Shown: positions 26,210-34,233 of the stretch, in pieces
Position numbering within the stretch: the first letter of the stretch is position 1
Layout: each line of letters begins with the position of its first letter
Position numbers and translations under genes: made by a program
The notes under the pieces: model-generated
What the model was told of the DNA's origin: nothing
The model's database searches: none
Seen by the model: only the letters and a program-made list of their open reading frames with translations
Source of the DNA: JAGHBT01 sp035311885
Lineage (GTDB): Bacteria; Krumholzibacteriota; Krumholzibacteriia; Krumholzibacteriales; WJIX01
Direction of reading: 5' to 3'
Assembly: GCA_964554125.1 (NCBI GenBank)
Contig: CAZKNG010000010.1
Span: 1 to 48,843, forward strand
Length of the DNA: 48,843 nt

Positions 26210-27496
26210 ATGAAAAACTCACTTTTCAAAATATTCTGGATAATTGTTCTGGGAATGTTTGCATTCCAGCCGACCATGCTAACAGCGGAAGTAGGAGAGC
26301 TAGTCTGGTCCGTAGACATCCAAAACTCTCTTGCCACTCTGAAAAAAAACCAATTTCAATCCGATCCCGAAAAACGATTTCCTTTAAGAACAGTTCTGAT
26401 CAGTAGATCTAAAAACTTATCCAAAAACGATCCTAAATCCGGTCGCCAGAACCTTGATATTTCACTTGAAACTGCGGCTATCATTGTAAATGAAAACGGT
26501 ACTTTGGGCGAAAGTTTAACACAGATCCTGTCTTTCTATAAACGGTCCCATGTTGCTGAGCAGTGGAACGGTCACGAATTTCGTATTCTCGGCACCAGCA
26601 AAAACCAGCTAAAATCCAATGATGCTCTTGTAAGTTACTTCAATATAACAGAATCTCAAGGTCAAGAGATATTAAGCTGGATAAAGATCCCTGACTCCAA
26701 TTTAGGAATGGTACACACAACTCAGGCCACATATTTTTTTGATGCAGGTATCAAGGAACCGCCGGGAACCAATCCATTCCCCTATTCTCTTTACAGAACC
26801 TATGGAACCGTTCTTTCGGTATCTTCCAAAAAAATAGCCACAATAGAAAAAGTAAAAAATGGGAATAATATTCAACAACGCTTAATTGTTTATGGATTTG
26901 ATAAAAAGGGTCAGCCTGTTCCAGTTTACCAGAGTAACCTTCTCAATGGGGAATACGATAAACTCTACCTTGATCCGTCGGGAAAGATCCTTATGTTTGA
27001 AAAAAAGGGTAAAAACCCGGAATTGGGTCTGATAAACATTGAGAATGGAGATAAGAAGATCCTTAGTGATGTAATCACCGGTTTCCGCTATTATTCATTC
27101 GACGCTTCGAGAATGTTGGTTATAAGAACAGGAGACGGACTTGCAGTTTATTACGATATAACAGACCCCTACAACCCTTCCGAATTATGGAATTTTAAGG
27201 TTAATGACAATCTTATAACCGCAGGAGTCTGCTACAATGGTTCTCTTGTTGCAATCCAGATCCAGAACACTAACACCCCTACCAAGAGGGTGGTTGTACT
27301 AGACGAAATGATGAACATCCTTTCCCAGCCTGATATTGACAGTATCGACAGTATGAACATGGCCGGAATCGACTGGGAGGGAAAATATTTGTTTGTAGGT
27401 TCACAGAGGCATCCTTCCCCACCGGATATTTCAAGAGATACCAAGCGGGTCGATGTCTATGACTTCACAGGATTTACAAGGGAGGTGTTAAAATGA
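26210..27496 (+). CDS. Exported protein of unknown function, probably beta-propeller-like
   Basis: 428 residues with a Sec signal (LFKIFWIIVLGMFAFQPTMLTA). I do not recognise a family. The mature part has repeating hydrophobic/turn patterns of four-stranded blades (IVYGFDKKGQPVPVYQ, KLYLDPSGKILMFEKKG, YYSFDASRMLVIRTGDGLAV, CYNGSLVAIQIQ, GIDWEGKYLFVGS), which suggests a beta-propeller. There is no lipobox and no sorting tail. Base composition is more A+T-rich than in the flanking genes. Its last four bases overlap the M23-like gene (ATGA), so the cassette is one transcript. Confidence 0.7.
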   Translation: MKNSLFKIFWIIVLGMFAFQPTMLTAEVGELVWSVDIQNSLATLKKNQFQSDPEKRFPLRTVLISRSKNLSKNDPKSGRQNLDISLETAAIIVNENGTLGESLTQILSFYKRSHVAEQWNGHEFRILGTSKNQLKSNDALVSYFNITESQGQEILSWIKIPDSNLGMVHTTQATYFFDAGIKEPPGTNPFPYSLYRTYGTVLSVSSKKIATIEKVKNGNNIQQRLIVYGFDKKGQPVPVYQSNLLNGEYDKLYLDPSGKILMFEKKGKNPELGLINIENGDKKILSDVITGFRYYSFDASRMLVIRTGDGLAVYYDITDPYNPSELWNFKVNDNLITAGVCYNGSLVAIQIQNTNTPTKRVVVLDEMMNILSQPDIDSIDSMNMAGIDWEGKYLFVGSQRHPSPPDISRDTKRVDVYDFTGFTREVLK

Positions 27497-28668
27497 ATAA
27501 ATTTATAAATATATTAAAAGTTCTGTTTGTAATCTTTTTAATACCCTCATTTGCAAATACTACCGTGTGGTCAGAAGACCCTTTCACAGGTGGTACATCC
27601 GTTACAAAAGCATTTATGGAACTGGATGATATTTCGCCACAGAACCTTCATACAGGCATTGATATAAAGGGTAGTGATGATGTTTATGCTCCTATACCCG
27701 ACGGGACTACAGCCAAGATCCATACTTTCGGGTCCGACTATATAGTTCTGCTGGGGGCAGAAAGGCAATTCGGTGACTATGCGGTTTGTCAGCTTCTACA
27801 TGTTACACCCGAATCCGATCTTACAGCTGGCACATGGATCAACAATTCAAAGCTTCTCGGATCTGTGTCCGGTGGTCATCTTCATTTTGAAGTATTCCTT
27901 TCCAACGATACTAATGTCAATGATGCAGATCTGAGAAGTCCCAGAAGATATGCTCTTGAAAACGCCGGTTCCTGGAATGATGATACAACTGCTCCTGAGA
28001 TAACTGACGATACCGTACTTGTCCCAGACCCGCCGGTACAATACACTGAAACTATATTCAAAATACATGCAGCGGATCTTGACAGCGACTATTATCATGG
28101 GATTGCCGGCATGGAACTTTTGATAGATGATAATGTTGTTGACAGTTTTGATTTTAATGGGAAATTAAGTAAATCTGGAACATATCCTCCCGATAAAAGC
28201 GAATATTATGCATGCACCACATCTGACTGCATACCTTCCGGAACAAATAACCCGAATGTTTTGACATATAAACTCAAATGGACACCACAAGACACAGAGG
28301 AACACGTGTGGAGGGTCCGCTGGTGGGATGCAATGGGCAACACGGCTGAGGGAGATCCGGCCGATCCACCTGCCATAAAACCGATACCATCTAAATCAAA
28401 TATAAAAGCCTATCCTAATCCCTCAAGCACTGATTTTTCTTTCCAGATAACGACACCTAAAAATCAAAACATAACCTTCGAGATCTACGACGTATTGGGG
28501 AGAAAGGTGAAAGCATTACCTAACAAGAGATTCATTAAAGGGTTAAATAATACGATATCCTGGGACGGTACAAACAGCAGAGGTGAACGAGTAGCCAGTG
28601 GTATCTATTTCCTTAAGGCAATGAATATATCCTACTTTAAGACACATAAAATAACTGTCATAAAATAG
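27493..28668 (+). CDS. Secreted M23 (LytM-type) peptidase-like protein with FlgD/Por sorting tail
   Basis: 391 residues. Signal peptide ~1-22. Residues ~45-150 are a LytM fold with metal motifs HTGID (His53, Asp57), a conserved His103 (LLHVTP) and HLHFEV (His129, His131), so the Zn site looks complete. M23 enzymes cut peptidoglycan cross-bridges or Gly-rich peptides. Residues ~165-300 are Ig-like (TAPEITDDT, ADLDSDYYHGIAGMELLID). The last ~85 residues are a FlgD-type tail (AYPNPSSTDFSF, IYDVLGRKVKAL, WDGTNSRGERVASGIYFLK), as used for secretion across the outer membrane in FCB bacteria. Start overlaps the previous stop. The next gene is 21 bases on. Confidence 0.85.
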   Translation: MNKFINILKVLFVIFLIPSFANTTVWSEDPFTGGTSVTKAFMELDDISPQNLHTGIDIKGSDDVYAPIPDGTTAKIHTFGSDYIVLLGAERQFGDYAVCQLLHVTPESDLTAGTWINNSKLLGSVSGGHLHFEVFLSNDTNVNDADLRSPRRYALENAGSWNDDTTAPEITDDTVLVPDPPVQYTETIFKIHAADLDSDYYHGIAGMELLIDDNVVDSFDFNGKLSKSGTYPPDKSEYYACTTSDCIPSGTNNPNVLTYKLKWTPQDTEEHVWRVRWWDAMGNTAEGDPADPPAIKPIPSKSNIKAYPNPSSTDFSFQITTPKNQNITFEIYDVLGRKVKALPNKRFIKGLNNTISWDGTNSRGERVASGIYFLKAMNISYFKTHKITVIK

Positions 28669-28689
28669 CCCAAAATCCGGAGGAAAAGG

Positions 28690-31329
28690 ATGCATTCAAA
28701 AGCCATTTTAGGGGTTTTATTAGCCCTTGTTATTCTGCACTCTGACGCAATTGCCTTTGACCCTTCCGATCCAAACAACATCTGCGACTACGTTATACTC
28801 ACACACGATTCTCTTTTTACACAGGCGGAAAGGCTTCATAACCACAGAAATTTTACCCTGAGAAGTTGTATTGTGAAGACATCGGAAGTAACTGCCGCCT
28901 TTTCTGGAGAAAACGACGCTGAGAAGATAAGAGCTTTTATACTGTATGCATATGAAAACTGGGAAATTGCACCCACGTACCTGCTTTTAATAGGAGACAC
29001 AAGGATCATCCCTCCAGATCCCGCCGATGATCCTGATACTCCGCCGGCCTCAAATAATTACATGGTAGACGGTGTCGAACATAATCTAATTCCATCAATG
29101 CTTGAATTCAATGAGTTTGAAGAGTGGCACGGTAACTCCTGGTTTGCAAATGATAACTGGTATGTGAAACCGTTTCTTCCTGATGACAACAAACCTATAA
29201 TGCACATAGGCAGGATATCTGCTAGAGACCTAACCCAGCTCCAGAATGCCGTGGACAAGATAATCTATTACGACGGTATCAGCAGCACGCCCCCATGGTT
29301 AAGCAATATTCTAATGCTTGTCGGGGATAGATGGGTCAATATAGATAATGATATCTACCGGACTCTTAACGATCAGTTCTATAACGAAGAATTTTCTGAA
29401 TGGTCCCCAACACCTTTTACTTTATATTCTTCCGATTACTTGCTGGATGAATGGCCGGATGAAGCAACAGCAGACACAAGAAGTGCCTGGAACAGTGGTT
29501 GTGGCTATGTAAACGCTTTCGGCAATACATACTGGTACGGCAGTCTTGTTCTGATGGCTGAATTCTTTGCCAGTACACAGAATCCTCCAGATGATCCTTT
29601 CACTGAAAGTTTGATGCATAATAACTGCCTTCCTGTTGTGTTTGCAGGAACATGCATAAGTAATTATTTCTATTTAAACCATGATCTCTGCATAAGTGAG
29701 GATCTTCTTCTAAGTTCACCGGACAGGGGTGCAATAGCTTTTATAGGGGCAACTCATGTCAACGACATAATAGAATCCAAAAATATCAATAAGACATTTG
29801 CACACAAACTGATGAGCGAAGGTATTACAAATGTAGGAAGATTGTTTTCTTCTGCCGTTGGGTTATATATGGCAGAAGCGAATAAAGGTCATGAAACAAT
29901 GAAGAAACAGTATATGCTAATGGGAGATCCTGCAACAGATCTCAAAATACACCCACTTCCCCCTCCAACTGAGGTAATAAATGGAATTGAGATAGAGGAT
30001 GCACTGATACTTCAAAATACAGTCATCGAAAAATCCTCGGGTATATCTGGCGATAACGTAAGGATAGCCCATAGGGAAAATGGAGTGTTACCTCTTATAT
30101 CTGAAAGGATGCTCCGTGTTACACTGAATGATAGTGTTACAGGAGACAGCGATTATATTGAATGGATGCTTCTTAAAGATCTTGATATCCCTATTACACA
30201 GAATATGCACTTCTCATACTGGATAAGTATCGTAGAATCTCCGGACGGAAACGACAAGCTGGCTATCGATGGAAGAGTTATTGATAAAAACAATGTGGAA
30301 CAGCGTATAGGTGAATCTTTCGCAATAGTCGATCAGAATGGGATACCTCTGAAAGCAGAGCACAGAATACCATTTTCTACTTCCGGCTGGCATTTCATAT
30401 ACACAGATCTAAGTCCCTTACAGGGAGGGACACTAAAGGACATAAGATTAAGGTATGGGACTACTGTTGATACTGAATCTGGAAATCTAACAGCATATAT
30501 CGATGATATAAGGGTTCAGCAGATCAAGGGATATAAATCGATGGAAATAATGAATCATTCTTTTGAAGAGGATGTTGACGAAGACAACAGGCCGGATTTT
30601 TGGTCAACTGTTCTGTTAGAACCGCCACCTTTTCCTCAGATAATAACTCGCCGTGACGTAGTCCCTGCTACAGATGGTCAGCACTTTATGCAGGTCTTTA
30701 ATGAAAACTGTTTAACCGGTCAGGGAGCAGAGCATATATTTCATTCTAACGAGGAAATAGAGTCTTATAACATCGACTTCGATTACCGTGCTCCGGATTC
30801 GACCACATTTACTTTCAAAATAGTAGATGCTGACCTCGATCCACCGGAAATACTTTTTGAAAAAACCGATTTTAGTGCAGTTACAACTTGGAATTTTTTT
30901 TCAACATCTATTAACAACCCTGGATTCGGTATAGTACCAAGAAGGATAAGACTTCAGTTCATACCGAATACCTGTGCTGACGCAATTTACATAGATGACC
31001 TTCGGGTAAATCAACCTATTATTACAGGCATGACTGAACATTTACCGCCATCAAACAAAATATTTTTATCTTCTTCCCCAAATCCTTTCAATCCATCAAC
31101 GACTATCACATATGGAATTCCAAAACGATGCCAGATAAGCATCAGGATATATGACGTAAACGGAAGATTGGTTAAAAATCTTTACGATGGCAAGAGCCCT
31201 GCCGGCCGGCATAAGGCAATATGGGATGGTAGAGACAACTCAGGACAACGGTTATCGTCGGGTGTCTATTTTGCAAAACTTAAAAGCCCTTTCGGGCAAA
31301 AGACTTTTAAGATGATTATTTTGAAATAA
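28690..31329 (+). CDS. Secreted gingipain-like (C25) protein with FlgD/Por sorting tail; catalytic His replaced
   Basis: 879 residues with a Sec signal (ILGVLLALVILHSDAIA). Residues ~30-420 follow the C25 caspase-like fold: DYVILTHDSLF, YLLLIGDTRIIPP, MHIGRISARD, then NAFGNTYWYG and PVVFAGTCISNYF, ending YMLMGDPATDLKI. The nucleophile Cys322 is kept, but the GHG that carries the catalytic His is GNT here (Asn279). About residues 430-770 hold two carbohydrate-binding-like beta modules (FSYWISIVESPDGNDKLAID; MEIMNHSFEEDVDEDNRPDF). The end is a sorting tail (SPNPFNPSTTITYGI, IYDVNGRLVKNL, WDGRDNSGQRLSSGVYFAK). It is cell-surface or secreted, with activity in doubt. It is the last gene before a strong terminator. 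Confidence 0.87.
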   Translation: MHSKAILGVLLALVILHSDAIAFDPSDPNNICDYVILTHDSLFTQAERLHNHRNFTLRSCIVKTSEVTAAFSGENDAEKIRAFILYAYENWEIAPTYLLLIGDTRIIPPDPADDPDTPPASNNYMVDGVEHNLIPSMLEFNEFEEWHGNSWFANDNWYVKPFLPDDNKPIMHIGRISARDLTQLQNAVDKIIYYDGISSTPPWLSNILMLVGDRWVNIDNDIYRTLNDQFYNEEFSEWSPTPFTLYSSDYLLDEWPDEATADTRSAWNSGCGYVNAFGNTYWYGSLVLMAEFFASTQNPPDDPFTESLMHNNCLPVVFAGTCISNYFYLNHDLCISEDLLLSSPDRGAIAFIGATHVNDIIESKNINKTFAHKLMSEGITNVGRLFSSAVGLYMAEANKGHETMKKQYMLMGDPATDLKIHPLPPPTEVINGIEIEDALILQNTVIEKSSGISGDNVRIAHRENGVLPLISERMLRVTLNDSVTGDSDYIEWMLLKDLDIPITQNMHFSYWISIVESPDGNDKLAIDGRVIDKNNVEQRIGESFAIVDQNGIPLKAEHRIPFSTSGWHFIYTDLSPLQGGTLKDIRLRYGTTVDTESGNLTAYIDDIRVQQIKGYKSMEIMNHSFEEDVDEDNRPDFWSTVLLEPPPFPQIITRRDVVPATDGQHFMQVFNENCLTGQGAEHIFHSNEEIESYNIDFDYRAPDSTTFTFKIVDADLDPPEILFEKTDFSAVTTWNFFSTSINNPGFGIVPRRIRLQFIPNTCADAIYIDDLRVNQPIITGMTEHLPPSNKIFLSSSPNPFNPSTTITYGIPKRCQISIRIYDVNGRLVKNLYDGKSPAGRHKAIWDGRDNSGQRLSSGVYFAKLKSPFGQKTFKMIILK

Positions 31330-31356
31330 GATTATTTATAGCTTATATTATTGAAG

Positions 31357-31385
31357 AAAGCCGGCCCCAGGGCCGGCTTTCTTTT
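31357..31385 (+). terminator. Strong intrinsic terminator of the secreted-protein cassette
   Basis: AAAGCCGGCC (31357-31366) pairs perfectly with GGCCGGCTTT (31371-31380) around a four-base loop, followed by CTTTT. It lies 28 bases after the last stop codon. Confidence 0.9.
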
Positions 31386-31479
31386 CATTGAGATATCTTG
31401 TATTTAGGGTGGTAAAAACTAGTCTCATCCATAGATTAGCCTAGTCTTTTATGTTAACATTGAGACAAAGTTTTGGAGA

Positions 31480-31556
31480 CGGGGGCATAACGTAGTCTGG
31501 TTTAGCACGTTTGGTTCGGGGCCAAGAGGTCGGGGGTTCAAATCCTCCCGCCCCGA
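31480..31556 (+). tRNA. tRNA-Pro (anticodon CGG), structurally atypical
   Basis: The 3' half is canonical: anticodon loop TTCGGGG with CGG, a TTTGG/CCAAG stem, variable loop AGGTC, T-arm GGGGG-TTCAAAT-CCTCC, then CGCCCCG and discriminator A. The 5' half is poor: only the first five acceptor pairs (CGGGG/CCCCG) form, positions 6-7 mismatch unless one G is bulged, and the D-arm has no clean four-pair stem in normal register. CCA is not encoded. It may be a functional but divergent gene or a decaying copy. The deleted insertion element starts four bases downstream. Confidence 0.6.
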
Positions 31557-31565
31557 TTGCATCCA

Positions 31566-31637
31566 GGTTTGACACGAGTGGTCACATAAAATGGCTGTAA
31601 CTTATTACAATGCATATAGTAATGAACGATTTCATAG
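31566..31637. repeat. IS-end repeat, copy 2
   Basis: It matches copy 1 (25636-25707) at 68 of 72 positions in the same orientation. It forms the left part of the deleted element. Confidence 0.85.
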
Positions 31638-31668
31638 AAACAGGCGTGTACCCATGTTTTTTGCTCAT
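31582..31668 (-). pseudogene. Fused transposase remnant (N-terminal codons joined to C-terminal codons)
   Basis: A 28-residue frame begins at ATG 31668 with AGAAGGTGG upstream, reads MSKKHGYTPV, and then passes straight into MKSFITICIVISYSHFM, the same tail that ends the transposase remnant of copy 1. The ribosome-binding site and start of the parent transposase are thus preserved while the body is deleted. It is too short to act as a transposase and would need help from an intact copy elsewhere. Confidence 0.65.
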
Positions 31669-31821
31669 AATACCACCTTCTTAACACCAATTTTCAGATA
31701 TATCAACGACTTACGAGGTCGGGGGGCTGAAAATGTGCCCTCTTGTGTCAAACTCGGATTAGGGCCGCGTCCCATTGAGCTTGTTAAATATATTGTAGTT
31801 TTTTGAGCCGAATGAAGAAGA

Positions 31822-33927
31822 TCAGCTTTCAGCAACCTTCTTTGAGGCTGTTCTTACGAGCACGGCGCACAGTATCGCGAATATAATTACGCTGAACCAG
31901 CTTTCATCAGTGAGCCCTCCGAGGATCCTGGGGCCGAAAGCCAGCATCTTATCCAGATCAAATCCTGTAAGTATAGCGAAAAGAAGCCCGCCGAGCGCTC
32001 CTCCGGCTATAAGCCCGCTGCTGAAAAGCATTCCGGGACCCGACTCTTTGTCTGCTTCTTTGCCCCGGCCGGAGAATTTGTCGACACCCCACTTGAGGGC
32101 TCCCCCGATAAAGATCGGGGCGGTGATAGAAAGGGGCAGATATACGCCCACGGCAAACGCCAGAGCGTTCACTCCGCACAGCTCCATACCGACAGTCAGG
32201 GATATACCCATAAGGATAAGTATCCAAGGAAGACGCCGGTTTAAGACTCCGTCTATAACGGTTGCCATAAGGCGGGCCTGAGGCGCGGGAAGCTTCGAAG
32301 AGCCGATTCCGGCTTCCTGCCTTATCACGTGAGAGGGGTCTTCTTTTTCAACGAGAAATTTTTCTCCCGTACCCGGGCTGCCGTAGACATTGAATTCTAT
32401 TCCGTCACGCTCGATAACTCTCTCGAGCGACGCGCTCTCCGGAACGCTGAAGTAGGGATCGGTGATAGTCTCTTCCACGGTAAAGGCGTTGTTAAGGATT
32501 ACGAGTGTTACACCGACCAGGAAGATGGAACTGAAAGCCCCGATTATATATCCGTACTCCTGTTTTTTGGGAGTACATCCGATAAGATAGCTTGTTTTGA
32601 GGGCCTGCGCGACATTCCCCGCGTTTGACGCGCAGATACATACTACCGAGCCGATCATCAGGGCCACGGCGGTGTAAACTCCGCCGGACCAGCCGACGGC
32701 CAGGAAAATCAGAGAAGTGACCATCAGGGTTGCGATTGTCATTCCTGAGGTCGGGTTTGATGAAACCCCTATTTCACCCACAAGTCTTGATGATACCGTT
32801 GCGAAGAAGAAACCGAAGATAATAATAAGTATAGTCGCGATGAAATTTCCGAAAAGGTGCCCGGGATGAATTATGAAAGTAAGAAGCATAAGGATCAGGA
32901 TAAAAGCCAGGCTGATACCGATAATAACGAATGTAATCGGGAGATCCCTTGATATTCTGCTTATAGATTCTCCACCCTTTTTTACCCCCCGCAGCTCGGC
33001 TATCGAATCTTTGAACGAGTGAATGATCGTCGGAAGAGCCTTTACGAGATTTATTATTCCTCCGGCTACAACCGCCCCGGCCCCAATATACCGCACATAT
33101 TTGCTCCACAGGATCGAATAGTTTGTTACATCTCCGAGAGTTTTTGTAATTATTGTTCCGCTTCTGCTTATTTCAATCGGAATCGATGCGCCGAAGAATT
33201 TGATCAGGGGTATTAAAAGCATCCAGGAAATAAACCCCCCGGCGACCATGATTCCGGCTATTCTCGGTCCTATGATATATCCTACGCCCAGAAGTTCCGG
33301 AGAAACCTCGCAGTTAAGTGTGGCGCCTTTGTAGAATCTCGGATTCCATACAGGGGTTTCTTTCCAGAAGCGTCCGATGGTCATCAGCAGTTTGTAAACG
33401 ATGCCTATCCCAGCTCCCCAGAACACCGATTTGGCGTGCGAACCCCCTTTGTCTTTACTCTTTATGACTTCGGCGCAGGCTATACCCTCCGGATAGGGAA
33501 GGATGCCGTGTTCATGTTCTATGAGATAGCGCCTGAGGGGAATAAGAAAGAATATTCCGAGAGAACCGCCTGCCAGAGCGACGATAAACGCTTTTGTTAT
33601 ATCGAGCTGAAATCCGAGAAAGATCAGCGCGGGAAGTGTGAAAATAATTCCGGCGGCTATCGATTCGCCGGCTGCTCCTGTGGTTTGCACGGTTGCGAGC
33701 TCGAGCACATTGACCTTCCGCTTGAATCCCGAAAAGATTGCGATAGCTATGATCGCTATCGGGATGTTTACGGCAACTGTAAGCCCGGCTTTTAGTCCCA
33801 GATATACTGTGACTGCACTGAACAAAAGTCCCAGTAAAACACCGAGCATTACGGCCCGGAATGTAAATTCAGGCAGGGTTTTATCCGCGGGGATATATGG
33901 CTTGAATTCCTGTTGTTTTTCATTCAT
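31822..33927 (-). CDS. OPT-family oligopeptide/metal-chelate transporter
   Basis: Inner-membrane secondary transporter with about 14-16 helices. From ATG at 33927 it has 701 residues. An upstream in-frame ATG (33969) is rejected because it lies inside the -10 box and has no ribosome-binding site, while 33927 has AAGAGGA. Family features: FTFRAVMLGVLLGLLFSAVTVYLGLKAGLTVA near the start in the order expected for the family, ATVQTTGAAGESIAAG, EHGILPYPEGIACAEV, and late Gly-rich helices (FSSGLIAGGALGGLLFAIL). A ~60-residue soluble insert (~500-560; FSVPESASLERVIERDG, KFLVEKEDPSHVIRQEAGIG) separates the halves. Bacterial members import oligopeptides or siderophore-like compounds by proton symport, and the substrate here is not known. 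It is a single-gene transcript, divergent from yggS. Confidence 0.92.
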   Translation of the reverse strand: MNEKQQEFKPYIPADKTLPEFTFRAVMLGVLLGLLFSAVTVYLGLKAGLTVAVNIPIAIIAIAIFSGFKRKVNVLELATVQTTGAAGESIAAGIIFTLPALIFLGFQLDITKAFIVALAGGSLGIFFLIPLRRYLIEHEHGILPYPEGIACAEVIKSKDKGGSHAKSVFWGAGIGIVYKLLMTIGRFWKETPVWNPRFYKGATLNCEVSPELLGVGYIIGPRIAGIMVAGGFISWMLLIPLIKFFGASIPIEISRSGTIITKTLGDVTNYSILWSKYVRYIGAGAVVAGGIINLVKALPTIIHSFKDSIAELRGVKKGGESISRISRDLPITFVIIGISLAFILILMLLTFIIHPGHLFGNFIATILIIIFGFFFATVSSRLVGEIGVSSNPTSGMTIATLMVTSLIFLAVGWSGGVYTAVALMIGSVVCICASNAGNVAQALKTSYLIGCTPKKQEYGYIIGAFSSIFLVGVTLVILNNAFTVEETITDPYFSVPESASLERVIERDGIEFNVYGSPGTGEKFLVEKEDPSHVIRQEAGIGSSKLPAPQARLMATVIDGVLNRRLPWILILMGISLTVGMELCGVNALAFAVGVYLPLSITAPIFIGGALKWGVDKFSGRGKEADKESGPGMLFSSGLIAGGALGGLLFAILTGFDLDKMLAFGPRILGGLTDESWFSVIIFAILCAVLVRTASKKVAES

Positions 33928-33968
33928 AAGATTCCTCTTGTTTAGCTGACAATAACTTTCAGGTTTCA

Positions 33969-33997
33969 TATTTACTTACTAATAGAAATAGCGTCAA
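33969..33997 (-). promoter_or_regulatory. Promoter of the OPT transporter gene
   Basis: Minus strand TTGACG (33997-33992), 17 bases, TAAATA (33974-33969). Its -10 box overlaps the upstream ATG at 33969, so translation must start at 33927. Confidence 0.6.
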
Positions 33998-34025
33998 TAG
34001 ATTTTTTAAGCCGGAGTTTCTTCAA

Positions 34026-34145
34026 TCTACTGTTAATCGTCCGGCAAACAGCCTCGCGCAAGAGAAGGCTTTCCGGCCCGGGAGCAGGAAAGCCAGGTTA
34101 ATCCCCGGCCGCGGGTTTCCCGGCGCGACTGTGTGTCGCCCCAGT
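34026..34145. other. G+C-rich hairpin cluster between divergent promoters
   Basis: In an otherwise A+T-rich spacer (33928-34233), this 120-base block holds GGCTTTCC (34067-34074) facing GGAAAGCC (34087-34094) with a 12-base loop, plus an AGCCT/AGGCT stem just upstream and CGGG-TTT-CCCG and CGAC-TGTGT-GTCG hairpins downstream. It lies upstream of both mapped promoters. It has no T run and no open frame. I could not match it to a known riboswitch. It could be a small RNA, a repeat or a protein-binding region. Confidence 0.45.
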
Positions 34146-34171
34146 ATAAATAATACTCACTCATATTAAGA

Positions 34172-34200
34172 TTGAATTTAATCCGCTTAAGAGTTACGAT
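34172..34200 (+). promoter_or_regulatory. Promoter of yggS
   Basis: TTGAAT (34172-34177), 17 bases, TACGAT (34195-34200), 33 bases before the chosen ATG. Confidence 0.5.
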
Positions 34201-34233
34201 AGGATTTGGTTATTTTATTTCGGGAGGTCTTTG

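Larger units (their letters stand above)
31561..31759. mobile_element. MITE-like internally deleted insertion element
   Basis: About 199 bases bounded by imperfect inverted repeats: ATCCAGGTTTGACACGAGTG at the left, and at the right a sequence whose complement reads ATCCGAGTTTGACACAAGAG. The repeats share the TTTGACAC core and continue to about 26 bases with roughly six mismatches. Inside is a 28-codon minus-strand frame formed from both ends of the transposase gene. No obvious target duplication is seen (CGATTGC on the left, TAGGGCC on the right). Confidence 0.7.
31386..31821. other. Non-coding stretch between the cassette terminator and the OPT gene
   Basis: It holds the tRNA-Pro-like sequence (31480-31556) and the deleted insertion element (31561-31759). 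The remaining ~60 bases before the OPT stop, and 31386-31479 before the tRNA, show no feature that I can support. No certain tRNA promoter stands out. Confidence 0.6.

Noticed and set aside
31490..31560. tRNA-Pro 3' end as an integration (att) site for the secreted-protein cassette
   Set aside because: No duplicate of the tRNA 3' end was found at the other side of the cassette near 25.6-26.2 kb, and no integrase gene is present.
34026..34145. Riboswitch (c-di-GMP-I or cobalamin type) upstream of the OPT gene or yggS
   Set aside because: Short matches such as GGCAAAC occur, but the conserved cores and junctions do not line up, and the block lies outside both predicted transcripts.
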